From Alphaproteobacteria bacterium (GTDB lineage: Bacteria; Pseudomonadota; Alphaproteobacteria; Rickettsiales; SXRF01): DNA of 33,658 bases. A program made the translations under genes and the position numbers. How positions within the stretch are numbered: position 1 is the stretch's first letter; the number at the start of each line of letters is the position of its first letter. This document shows positions 17,071 to 23,714 of the stretch, in pieces. Under the pieces are notes generated by a model, which made no database searches, was not told the origin of the DNA, and saw nothing but the letters and a program-made list of their open reading frames with translations. The DNA lies in contig JABDCD010000011.1 in assembly GCA_013288305.1 (NCBI GenBank), positions 1-33,658 of the forward strand, written 5' to 3'.

Positions 17071-18087
17071 ATGGTTGATACACGCTTCTTCCGCAGCGCC
17101 GGCTCACTCCGCTTAAGCGAAATCGCGGCGCTGACCGGGGCGTCCATCGCTGCGGACGGCACCCGCGTTTTCTCCGGCGTCGCGCCGCTCGACCGCGCCG
17201 GCGCGGTCGATGTCAGTTTTCTCGACAATGTCAAATATGTCGAGGCCTTCGTTGCCAGCAAAGCGGGGGCCTGTTTCGTGCGGCAGAAATATGCCGGGCG
17301 CGCGCCGCAGGGCATGGCGTTATTGATTACCGAAGAACCTTATTACGCCTATGCGCTGGCGGCGCAGCGTTTTTATCCCGAGCTGCCGCTCGCAGCAGGC
17401 ATTTCGCCGCAGGCGGTGATTGCGGGGAGCGCCGCCGTCGGCAAGGGCTGCCGCATCGACGCCGGGGCGGCCATAGGCGAGCATGTCACCATCGGCAAAG
17501 ACGTGCATATCGGGGCGAACACGGTCATCGGCGATGGCGTGGAGATCGGCGATGGCTGCCGCATCGGCGCATTATGCAGCATCAGCCATGCCATCCTTGG
17601 CAAACGCGTTTTGCTGCACCGCGGCATCCATATCGGACAGGACGGGTTCGGCTTCGCGGCAAGCAAAAAAGGGGCGGTTAAAGTGCCGCAGCTGGGGCGC
17701 GTCCTCATCGGCGAGGACGTCGAAATCGGCTCGGGAACCTGCATCGACCGCGGCGCCGGGCCGGATACCGTCATCGGCAACGGCTGCAAGATCGACAATC
17801 TGGTGCAGATCGGGCATAATGTGCAGCTCGGTTTGGGCGTGATTATTGCGGCGCAATGTGGTATTGCGGGGAGTACCCGCATCGGCGACGGCGCCATGCT
17901 GGGCGGGCAGGCCGGTATTTCCGGCCATGTGCAGATCGGCGCCGGCGCGAAGCTGGCGGCGCAGGTGGGCGTCATGACCGATATCCCGCCGGGCGCAACT
18001 TACGGCGGATCGCCGGCCGTGCCCGCCCGCGACTGGCACCGGCAGACGCTGGCGCTGGCGAAGCTGGCGGGGAAGAAAGAGGAGTAA
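17071..18087 (+). CDS. lpxD: UDP-3-O-acylglucosamine N-acyltransferase
   Basis: 338 residues. Third step of lipid A synthesis, adding an acyl chain from ACP to the 2-amino group. The N-terminal uridine-binding domain (to about 100) is followed by a left-handed beta-helix of hexapeptide repeats ([22 protein letters not shown] and onward). The catalytic His is His249 in [15 protein letters not shown]-terminal helix ends the protein. It is 27 bases after skp and 3 bases before fabZ. Confidence 0.97.
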   Translation: MVDTRFFRSAGSLRLSEIAALTGASIAADGTRVFSGVAPLDRAGAVDVSFLDNVKYVEAFVASKAGACFVRQKYAGRAPQGMALLITEEPYYAYALAAQRFYPELPLAAGISPQAVIAGSAAVGKGCRIDAGAAIGEHVTIGKDVHIGANTVIGDGVEIGDGCRIGALCSISHAILGKRVLLHRGIHIGQDGFGFAASKKGAVKVPQLGRVLIGEDVEIGSGTCIDRGAGPDTVIGNGCKIDNLVQIGHNVQLGLGVIIAAQCGIAGSTRIGDGAMLGGQAGISGHVQIGAGAKLAAQVGVMTDIPPGATYGGSPAVPARDWHRQTLALAKLAGKKEE

Positions 18088-18090
18088 AAC

Positions 18091-18552
18091 ATGGAGTCCG
18101 AAGCAAAAAAACCACAAGGCGTCGTCGCCATCGAGCGCATCATGGAGATGATTCCGCACCGTTACCCTTTCCTGATGATCGACAAGGTCATCGAGATGGT
18201 GCCGGGCGAATATGCCGTCGGCGTCAAAAACGTCAGCATCAATGAACATCATTTCCAGGGGCATTTTCCCGGCAAGCCGGTGATGCCAGGCGTACTCATC
18301 ATCGAGGCGATGGCACAGACCTCGGCGGTGCTCGTCGTCGAAACGCTGGGCAAGGCATCCGAGGGCAAGCTGGTTTATTTCATGTCGATCGACGAGGCGC
18401 GATTCAGAAAGCCCGTCGTCCCCGGTGACGCCCTCCACATCCGTGTCGAAAAACAGCAGAGCCGCAAAAACGTATGGAAATTCGCCTGCACCGCCACGGT
18501 GGACGGCGCCCGCGTTGCCGATGCGGTCATTTGCGCGATGATTTTGGATTAA
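18091..18552 (+). CDS. fabZ: 3-hydroxyacyl-ACP dehydratase FabZ
   Basis: 153 residues, hot-dog fold. Catalytic His58 and Glu72 sit in HFQGHFPGKPVMPGVLIIEA, in the same relative spacing as in E. coli FabZ. It dehydrates 3-hydroxyacyl-ACP in fatty acid elongation and competes with LpxA/LpxD for hydroxyacyl-ACP, which explains its conserved place among lpx genes. Usually lpxA follows directly; here a toxin-antitoxin module and a receiver-domain gene intervene. Confidence 0.97.
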   Translation: MESEAKKPQGVVAIERIMEMIPHRYPFLMIDKVIEMVPGEYAVGVKNVSINEHHFQGHFPGKPVMPGVLIIEAMAQTSAVLVVETLGKASEGKLVYFMSIDEARFRKPVVPGDALHIRVEKQQSRKNVWKFACTATVDGARVADAVICAMILD

Positions 18553-18572
18553 ATAACGCTTGCCTTTTTGAA

Positions 18573-18590
18573 TTATTGTGTCTACAATAA
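18573..18590. promoter_or_regulatory. Candidate BrnA operator: palindrome abutting the brnT start
   Basis: TTATTGT (18573-18579), 4-base spacer, ACAATAA (18584-18590): perfect 7-bp arms ending at the base before the brnT ATG. It overlaps a promoter-like TTGCCT (18560-18565), 17-base spacer, TACAAT (18583-18588). BrnA-type antitoxins autoregulate by binding palindromes at their promoters. Confidence 0.5.
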
Positions 18591-18866
18591 ATGAAGTTAA
18601 TTTACGATCCGGCCAAGAATGCCAAGAACATCGCGGAGCGCGGGCTTAGCTTCGAGCGTGCGGTGGATTTTGACTTCGAGACGGCATTGACGTGGGTGGA
18701 TAACCGGAAGGCCTATGGAGAAACGCGATTATGCTCCATCGGCTGGCTCGATGACCGGCTTCATTCCATCGCCTACACGCCGCGGATGGAAGGTTTACGC
18801 GTGATTAGTTTTCGCAAGGCCAATACCAGGGAAAGGAAACGATATGAGCAAGAAAAAAAAGCCTGA
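18591..18866 (+). CDS. brnT: BrnT-type ribonuclease toxin
   Basis: 91 residues, normal for the family. The opening KLIYDPAKNAKNIAERGLSFERAVDF, the central RLCSIGWLDDRLHSIAYTPR and the ending LRVISFRKANTRERKRYEQ match the BrnT (DUF497) pattern, a RelE-like fold RNase that halts growth when its antitoxin is lost. It overlaps the antitoxin gene by 23 bases, toxin first, the usual brnT-brnA order. No Shine-Dalgarno is evident and a palindrome sits right up to the ATG. Confidence 0.9.
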   Translation: MKLIYDPAKNAKNIAERGLSFERAVDFDFETALTWVDNRKAYGETRLCSIGWLDDRLHSIAYTPRMEGLRVISFRKANTRERKRYEQEKKA

Positions 18867-19173
18867 TCCTTATCTCATTGATGAGGATAATCCGGAATGG
18901 ACGGAGGAGATGTTTAAAAATTCCCGTCCGGCGCGGGACGTGTTGATCGAAATCTGGGGCAAGGAAAAAGCCGAGGCGTTCCTGGCGGAAAATAAAAAGC
19001 ATATCGCCGCGCGCCGCGGCCGCCCGAAAAAAGCCAATCCCAAGGTGCCGACACATATCCGGCTCGACCGCGACGTGAAGCGCTTTTTCGCCTCCACCGG
19101 CAAAGGCTGGCAGACACGCATCAACGCCGCGCTGCGCGAGTGGATCACCGCGCACCAAGACTGCCATCCGTGA
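18844..19173 (+). CDS. brnA: BrnA-type antitoxin
   Basis: 109 residues. LIDEDNPEWTEEMFKNSRPARDVL is the toxin-neutralising N-terminal part, and VPTHIRLDRDVKRFFASTGKGWQTRINAALREWI is the ribbon-helix-helix DNA-binding part, both typical of BrnA. It would bind BrnT and repress its own operon, probably through the palindrome at 18573-18590. AGGGAAAGGAAACGAT just upstream gives a good Shine-Dalgarno inside brnT. Confidence 0.9.
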   Translation: MSKKKKPDPYLIDEDNPEWTEEMFKNSRPARDVLIEIWGKEKAEAFLAENKKHIAARRGRPKKANPKVPTHIRLDRDVKRFFASTGKGWQTRINAALREWITAHQDCHP

Positions 19174-19187
19174 TTCTGGATTGAGCG

Positions 19188-20186
19188 ATGACTGCTGCAC
19201 CAAAAACCATCTTATTCGTTTCCGACCATCTGCATATATATGAGGGAGTGATTACGCACTTAAAAGTCCTTGGCTGTAATGTTATACAAGCGGAAGATGC
19301 TATCCTAGCAGAAGAAGAAATAAAAAAGCTGGCCAAGACCAATGTAAAAGTGGATGCGATTGTAACCGACATACATATGGGCGGAAATTTTCAGTATCCC
19401 GGCTCTGAAAGCGGTCTAGCATTGGCAAAAAAACTAAGATCGGGTGAAATTGTACCTTATGGCAATGATATATACTTAATTGCTTCGACAGCTGACCCTT
19501 CTTTTCATAATCGTCCAGAAGCTAAATTGTTTAGCAAAGTAACGGGTATGGATAACGGAAAATGGCTGCTTTCTTTGCTGACTGAAGCCTTGGACAATCT
19601 TGCCCCCCCCCCGCCAGAGAAGCCGCAGATCATAGTGGCAGGTTGCTATCATCCCAACCTGAGACGAGTATTGCAACAAATGATCGAATCGGAGGGTGGT
19701 GAGATGCGCTGGGCAGCCACACATGAAGCATTAATTGATCACATTGTAAAATCAGGCAGCCAATTAAGCCTGATTATCAGCCAGTTTGATGACAGCAATC
19801 AGTGTAAAACAGTGAATATGGTAGATGCCACGAGCGCAATGCATTTAGATGTCTTTGCAGAACGCATTCCCGAAATTTTAATCGTTGCGCCTGATGATGG
19901 TGATTTATATGTGTTTGATGATCTCATGCGTATGAGCCTGCAAAGTCCGGATGGCTGGACACAATTGATGAACGGCATTGTTGCCGCAATCCACGGTATG
20001 CCTTTGACTTATGATACACTCAATAAAACATCACACGACTCCGTGGAAGTTACCCAACATGTTAGAGAAAAATTAGCCCAGGATGGAACACTTAGACAAA
20101 TTCTCTCTCACGGAGCACAAGCCTGGGCAGACAGAACTTCTGGCAAAACCAATATCGAAACAAATACTGGTTCACCGAATGTCTAA
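19188..20186 (+). CDS. Receiver-domain protein, probably two receivers in tandem, the second degenerate
   Basis: 332 residues. Residues 6-137 look like a response-regulator receiver: first strand TILFVSD, phospho-acceptor Asp61 in AIVTDIHMGG, Ser100/Thr101 in LIASTAD and Lys117 in LFSKVTG. After a Pro-rich linker (APPPPEKP) a second alpha/beta domain begins with IIVAGCYHPNLRRVLQQM; its equivalent site (LIISQFDD) lacks the normal layout, so it is likely a pseudo-receiver. No output domain is seen. The linker is encoded by a run of ten C (19603-19612). The gene is more AT-rich than the lpx genes around it and overlaps lpxA by 8 bases. Partner kinase unknown. Confidence 0.75.
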   Translation: MTAAPKTILFVSDHLHIYEGVITHLKVLGCNVIQAEDAILAEEEIKKLAKTNVKVDAIVTDIHMGGNFQYPGSESGLALAKKLRSGEIVPYGNDIYLIASTADPSFHNRPEAKLFSKVTGMDNGKWLLSLLTEALDNLAPPPPEKPQIIVAGCYHPNLRRVLQQMIESEGGEMRWAATHEALIDHIVKSGSQLSLIISQFDDSNQCKTVNMVDATSAMHLDVFAERIPEILIVAPDDGDLYVFDDLMRMSLQSPDGWTQLMNGIVAAIHGMPLTYDTLNKTSHDSVEVTQHVREKLAQDGTLRQILSHGAQAWADRTSGKTNIETNTGSPNV

Positions 20187-21000
20187 CCTCCACCCCACTG
20201 CCATTATCGCCCCCACGGTGAAACTCGCCGCTAATGTCAGCGTCGGCCCCTATTGCGTGCTGGGCGGCGAAGTGGAGATCGGCGAGGGAACGGAGCTTGT
20301 TTCGCACGTGGTCATCGGCGGGCGGACACGCATCGGCAAAAACAATACAATATTTCCCTTCGCCTCGCTGGGACATGCGCCGCAGGACCTTAAATATAAA
20401 GGTGAGAAGTCACAATTAACTATCGGGGATAACAATGTTATCCGTGAGCATGTGACGATGAATCCCGGCACCGAGGGTGGCGGCATGATGACCACCGTCG
20501 GCAGCCATGGTTTATTCATGGTCGGCTCGCACGTGGCGCATGATTGCCGCGTCGGCGACCATGTCATCCTCGCCAACAATGCCACGCTCGGCGGCCACGT
20601 CCATGTCGGCGACCATTCGATCATCGGCGGGCTGGCCGCCGTGCACCAGTTCGTGCGCATCGGCGCGTATGCCATCGTCGGCGGCATGTCCGGCGTCGAG
20701 CATGACGTCATCCCCTACGGCTCGGTGATGGGGGAGCGCGCCAACCTCGCCGGGCTGAACCTGGTCGGCCTCAAGCGCCATGGCTTCAACCGCGACGCCA
20801 TCCATGCCCTGCGCAACGCCTATAAAATCCTGTTCGAGGAAGAAACCGGCACGCTGGCCGACCGCGCACAGAAAGCCCGCGAGAATTACGCCGCTGTCGA
20901 TGAAGTCATGCAGGTACTGGCGTTCATGGACGACAAGGGCTCGCGCTCGCTGTGCGTTCCGAAATCCTTTTCCAGCCAGAACGCCCCGCAGGCGGCGTGA
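20179..21000 (+). CDS. lpxA: UDP-N-acetylglucosamine acyltransferase
   Basis: 273 residues from the ATG at 20179 (MSNLHPTAIIAP); upstream in-frame ATGs lie inside the receiver gene. First step of lipid A synthesis. The left-handed beta-helix repeats start at once, the catalytic His is His121 in VGSHVAHDCRVGD, and the C-terminal helical part starts at LVGLKRHGFNRDAI. It overlaps the upstream receiver gene by 8 bases, so its translation may depend on that gene. Confidence 0.97.
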   Translation: MSNLHPTAIIAPTVKLAANVSVGPYCVLGGEVEIGEGTELVSHVVIGGRTRIGKNNTIFPFASLGHAPQDLKYKGEKSQLTIGDNNVIREHVTMNPGTEGGGMMTTVGSHGLFMVGSHVAHDCRVGDHVILANNATLGGHVHVGDHSIIGGLAAVHQFVRIGAYAIVGGMSGVEHDVIPYGSVMGERANLAGLNLVGLKRHGFNRDAIHALRNAYKILFEEETGTLADRAQKARENYAAVDEVMQVLAFMDDKGSRSLCVPKSFSSQNAPQAA

Positions 21001-21026
21001 CGGTGTATGAGATTACATCATCGAAA

Positions 21027-21055
21027 TTGACATAATACAGAAAAACCTATAGAAT
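21027..21055 (+). promoter_or_regulatory. Strong sigma70-like promoter of the second toxin-antitoxin pair
   Basis: Perfect TTGACA (21027-21032), 17-base spacer, TAGAAT (21050-21055). The predicted start (about 21062) falls at the ATG at 21063, so the transcript would be leaderless or nearly so. Confidence 0.6.
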
Positions 21056-21062
21056 TTTCATT

Positions 21063-21281
21063 ATGCAGCCCACCGTCTCGAATGATCCCTCTTTTGGTCC
21101 GGTCATTGCGCAATTGAGCGCCTTATCGCCGGACCAGCGCATCGAGGTGCAGGATTTTATCGAATTCCTGCTTGCAAAAAAAGCACATCAGGAAGAGGTG
21201 CGGGCGGCGATGAGCGCCTCCACGCCGGTGCTTGTGCGCTATTGGGACAATGAGGATGATGCCGAGTACGACAAGCTATAA
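21063..21281 (+). CDS. Antitoxin of a MazF/PemK-type module (DUF2281-like)
   Basis: 72 residues. VIAQLSALSPDQRIEVQDFIEFLLAKK resembles the short helical domain of DUF2281-type antitoxins, and the acidic C-terminal tail (WDNEDDAEYDKL) suits binding to a basic toxin groove. The gene overlaps the toxin by 23 bases. A strong promoter ends seven bases before the ATG and no Shine-Dalgarno is seen. It would neutralise the downstream RNase. The assignment leans on both size and partner. Confidence 0.72.
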   Translation: MQPTVSNDPSFGPVIAQLSALSPDQRIEVQDFIEFLLAKKAHQEEVRAAMSASTPVLVRYWDNEDDAEYDKL

Positions 21282-21627
21282 CACCGGCGATATTGTGCTC
21301 GTCCGTTTTCCGTTTACCGATTTCTCCGGCAGCAAAAAACGTCCGGCCTTGGTGGTCAGCGGAGACGCGTATCATGCTTTTCGCGGCGACAGCGTGCTGA
21401 TGCTGATTACCAGCAGAATGCACGGCGAATCTGTCGGCTATAACATTGCTTCCTGGCGCGAGGCGGGGTTGCTCAAACCTTCTTTCGTCAAACCGGTAAT
21501 GATGACGGTGGAAGCCTCTGTTGTAGAGAAAAAGCTGGGGATGCTTTCCTTAAAAGAAACTACTGCCGCCAAGGCGCAATTATTTCCCTTTATATTCGGC
21601 CCGGAACGGCAAAATCATGCCCACTAA
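21259..21627 (+). CDS. MazF/PemK-type endoribonuclease toxin
   Basis: 122 residues from the ATG at 21259; ATGs at 21256 and 21250 are also possible. YNTGDIVLVRFPFTDFSGSKKRPALVVSG is the family N-terminus, with the conserved Arg-Pro-Ala-Leu-Val strand, and LITSRMHG and KPSFVKPVMMTVEASVVEKKLGML follow in the usual places. It is probably a sequence-specific mRNA cleaver held by the 72-residue antitoxin. Its last 11 bases overlap the start of lpxI, so the module is wired into the lipid A operon. Confidence 0.85.
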   Translation: MPSTTSYNTGDIVLVRFPFTDFSGSKKRPALVVSGDAYHAFRGDSVLMLITSRMHGESVGYNIASWREAGLLKPSFVKPVMMTVEASVVEKKLGMLSLKETTAAKAQLFPFIFGPERQNHAH

Positions 21628-22435
21628 CACACTCGGCATCATCGCCGGAGGCGGGCGGCTTCCGGGGCAGTTGGTCGAGGCGTGCCAGGCGGCGGGGCGG
21701 CCGTGTTTCGTGCTGGGGTTCGAGGATGTCACCGATTGCGAGGCCATCGACCACGTTCCCCATGAAGTGGTGCGGCTGGGCGCGGTGGGGGAAGCGCTCG
21801 ATCATTTGAAACTTGCCGGGGCGCGCGACCTCGTGCTGGCGGGAAGTATGCGCCGCCCGTCGCTGCTGTCGCTGCGCCCCGATCTGCTGGGGACACGGCT
21901 GCTGGGGCGGCTGGGCGCGGCGTTTTTTTCCGGTGACGATGCGCTGCTTAAAGCCGTCATCGCCTTTCTTGAAGGGGAAGGATTCCGCGTCGTCGGCAGC
22001 GATGATATTTTGCGTGGGCTGGTGGCGCCGATGGGTATTTTGGGCAACGTCAAGCCCGATGAACGCGCGCAGACCGACATCGCACAGGGCGCCAGAATTG
22101 CCAAAACGCTGGGCGAGCTGGATATCGGGCAGGCCGTCATCGTCGAAAACGGCTATGTGCTGGGCGTCGAGGCCGCCGAGGGCACCGACGCGCTGATCGA
22201 GCGCTGCGGCAAGCTTAGGCGCGAGATGCGAAGCGGCGTGCTGGTCAAGGTCAAAAAACCGGAGCAGGAAGCGCGCGCCGACCTGCCCGCCATCGGCCCG
22301 CAGACGGTCGAAAAAATCCATGCGGCGGGCTTCGCCGGCATCGCCATCGAGGCTGCGGGCGGCATCATCCTCGATAAAGACAAAACCATCGCCGCCGCCA
22401 ATGCGCTGGGCGTGTTCGTGGTCGGCATAAAATGA
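21617..22435 (+). CDS. lpxI: UDP-2,3-diacylglucosamine pyrophosphatase LpxI
   Basis: 272 residues. LpxI (DUF1009) replaces LpxH in most alphaproteobacteria, cutting UDP-2,3-diacylglucosamine to lipid X. GIIAGGGRLPGQLVEAC at the N-terminus, LVLAGSMRRPSL, and the C-terminal active domain with VVGSDDILRGLVAPMG, QAVIVENGYVLGVEAAEGTD and PAIGPQTVEKIHAAGFAGIAIEAGG-like segments are family-typical. It overlaps the toxin gene upstream by 11 bases and lpxB downstream by ATGA. Confidence 0.96.
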   Translation: MPTNTLGIIAGGGRLPGQLVEACQAAGRPCFVLGFEDVTDCEAIDHVPHEVVRLGAVGEALDHLKLAGARDLVLAGSMRRPSLLSLRPDLLGTRLLGRLGAAFFSGDDALLKAVIAFLEGEGFRVVGSDDILRGLVAPMGILGNVKPDERAQTDIAQGARIAKTLGELDIGQAVIVENGYVLGVEAAEGTDALIERCGKLRREMRSGVLVKVKKPEQEARADLPAIGPQTVEKIHAAGFAGIAIEAAGGIILDKDKTIAAANALGVFVVGIK

Positions 22436-23595
22436 CGGCCGCCACGCCGCTTAAAATCTACCTCATCGCCGGGGAAGCGTCGGGCGATGTGCTGGGCGCG
22501 CATGTGATGCGGGCGCTTAAAAGCCAATCGGTGCGGCCGATTATTTTCTATGGCGTCGGCGGCGAAAAAATGGCGGCGGAGGGGCTGGTCAGCCTGTTTC
22601 CCTATTATGAACTTTCGATGATGGGGTTCATCGAAATACTGCCTTATATTTTTAATTTGTCGGCGCGCATCAATCTAACGGTTGATGATATTCTAGCCAA
22701 ACAACCTGATACCGTTGTCACCATCGACTCGCCGGGATTTTGCTTCCGGGTGGTAAAAAAATTGCGCAAGGAAAATCTCAAAGCGAAATTCGTGCATTAC
22801 GTTGCGCCGACGGTGTGGGCGTATAAGCCGCAGCGCGCGCAAAAATGCGCCCAATTATTCGATCATTTGCTATGCCTGCTACCGTTTGAGCCGCCGTATT
22901 TTGAGAAAGTGGGATTGCCGTGCACGTGGGTCGGCCATCCGGTGGTGGCGGAAACTGCCATCGGCGACGGCGCGGCTTTCCGGAAAAAATATGACATTGC
23001 CGCGGAGACGACATTATTCTGCCTGCTGCCGGGCAGCCGCAAGGGCGAGGTCGAGCGGCACATGCCGGTGTTCGCCAAGGCCATCAGCATGATCGCCGCG
23101 CAAACGCCGGATCTGGCCATTGCCGCCGCCGTGCCGAAAAATGTCATGGGATTTATTGCGCCGTATTTTGAGAACTGCCCGTTCCGCGCCGTCATTACCG
23201 CCGACGAGGAGGATAAAAAAAATGCGCTTGCGGGCGCCGACCTGGCGCTGGTCAAATCCGGCACGGTGGCACTGGAAGTGGCGATGGCGGGCGCGCCTAT
23301 GCTCATCGCCTATCGCGTCAATCCTATTTCGGCCTGGTGTTTCCGGCGCATGAGCCTGACCAGATATGTCAATCTGGTCAATATCCTTAAGGGAAAAGAA
23401 GTCATCCCGGAACTATTGCAGGAGCAATGCACGCCGCTTCTGATCGCCAATGCGGCGGCGCATCTGCTATCCAGCCCAGAGCAGCGGCAGCTGCAAAAAA
23501 AGCAATCGGCCTCGGCGCTTGCACAGCTTTTGCCCCCGGGCAACGAGCGCCCCAGCGACATCGCCGCCCGGGCGATTCTGGCGTTGCTCGCCTAG
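22432..23595 (+). CDS. lpxB: Lipid-A-disaccharide synthase
   Basis: 387 residues, usual length. It joins lipid X and UDP-diacylglucosamine into the tetra-acyl disaccharide at the membrane surface. LIAGEASGDVLGAHVM, GVGGEKMAAEGL, VTIDSPGFCFRV, HYVAPTVWAYKPQRA, LLPGSRKGEVERHMPVF and LVKSGTVALEVAMAGAPMLIAYRVNP are all present and in order (GT-B fold, GT19). It overlaps lpxI by ATGA and is the last gene of the lipid A run. Confidence 0.98.
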   Translation: MTAATPLKIYLIAGEASGDVLGAHVMRALKSQSVRPIIFYGVGGEKMAAEGLVSLFPYYELSMMGFIEILPYIFNLSARINLTVDDILAKQPDTVVTIDSPGFCFRVVKKLRKENLKAKFVHYVAPTVWAYKPQRAQKCAQLFDHLLCLLPFEPPYFEKVGLPCTWVGHPVVAETAIGDGAAFRKKYDIAAETTLFCLLPGSRKGEVERHMPVFAKAISMIAAQTPDLAIAAAVPKNVMGFIAPYFENCPFRAVITADEEDKKNALAGADLALVKSGTVALEVAMAGAPMLIAYRVNPISAWCFRRMSLTRYVNLVNILKGKEVIPELLQEQCTPLLIANAAAHLLSSPEQRQLQKKQSASALAQLLPPGNERPSDIAARAILALLA

Positions 23596-23637
23596 ATTCA
23601 CGTCTTTTTCCCCGACTGTCATCATATTGAAACATTC

Positions 23638-23666
23638 TTGCGCTACACTGGAAATATATTTAGTAT
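23638..23666 (+). promoter_or_regulatory. Weak promoter candidate for the giant repeat protein
   Basis: TTGCGC (23638-23643), 17-base spacer, TAGTAT (23661-23666), about 48 bases before the ATG. Only a partial match to consensus. Confidence 0.28.
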
Positions 23667-23714
23667 TGAAAATGGCTTATTCTGTTTATCAACCGCTTTG
23701 CCGTGCCGTAGCCA

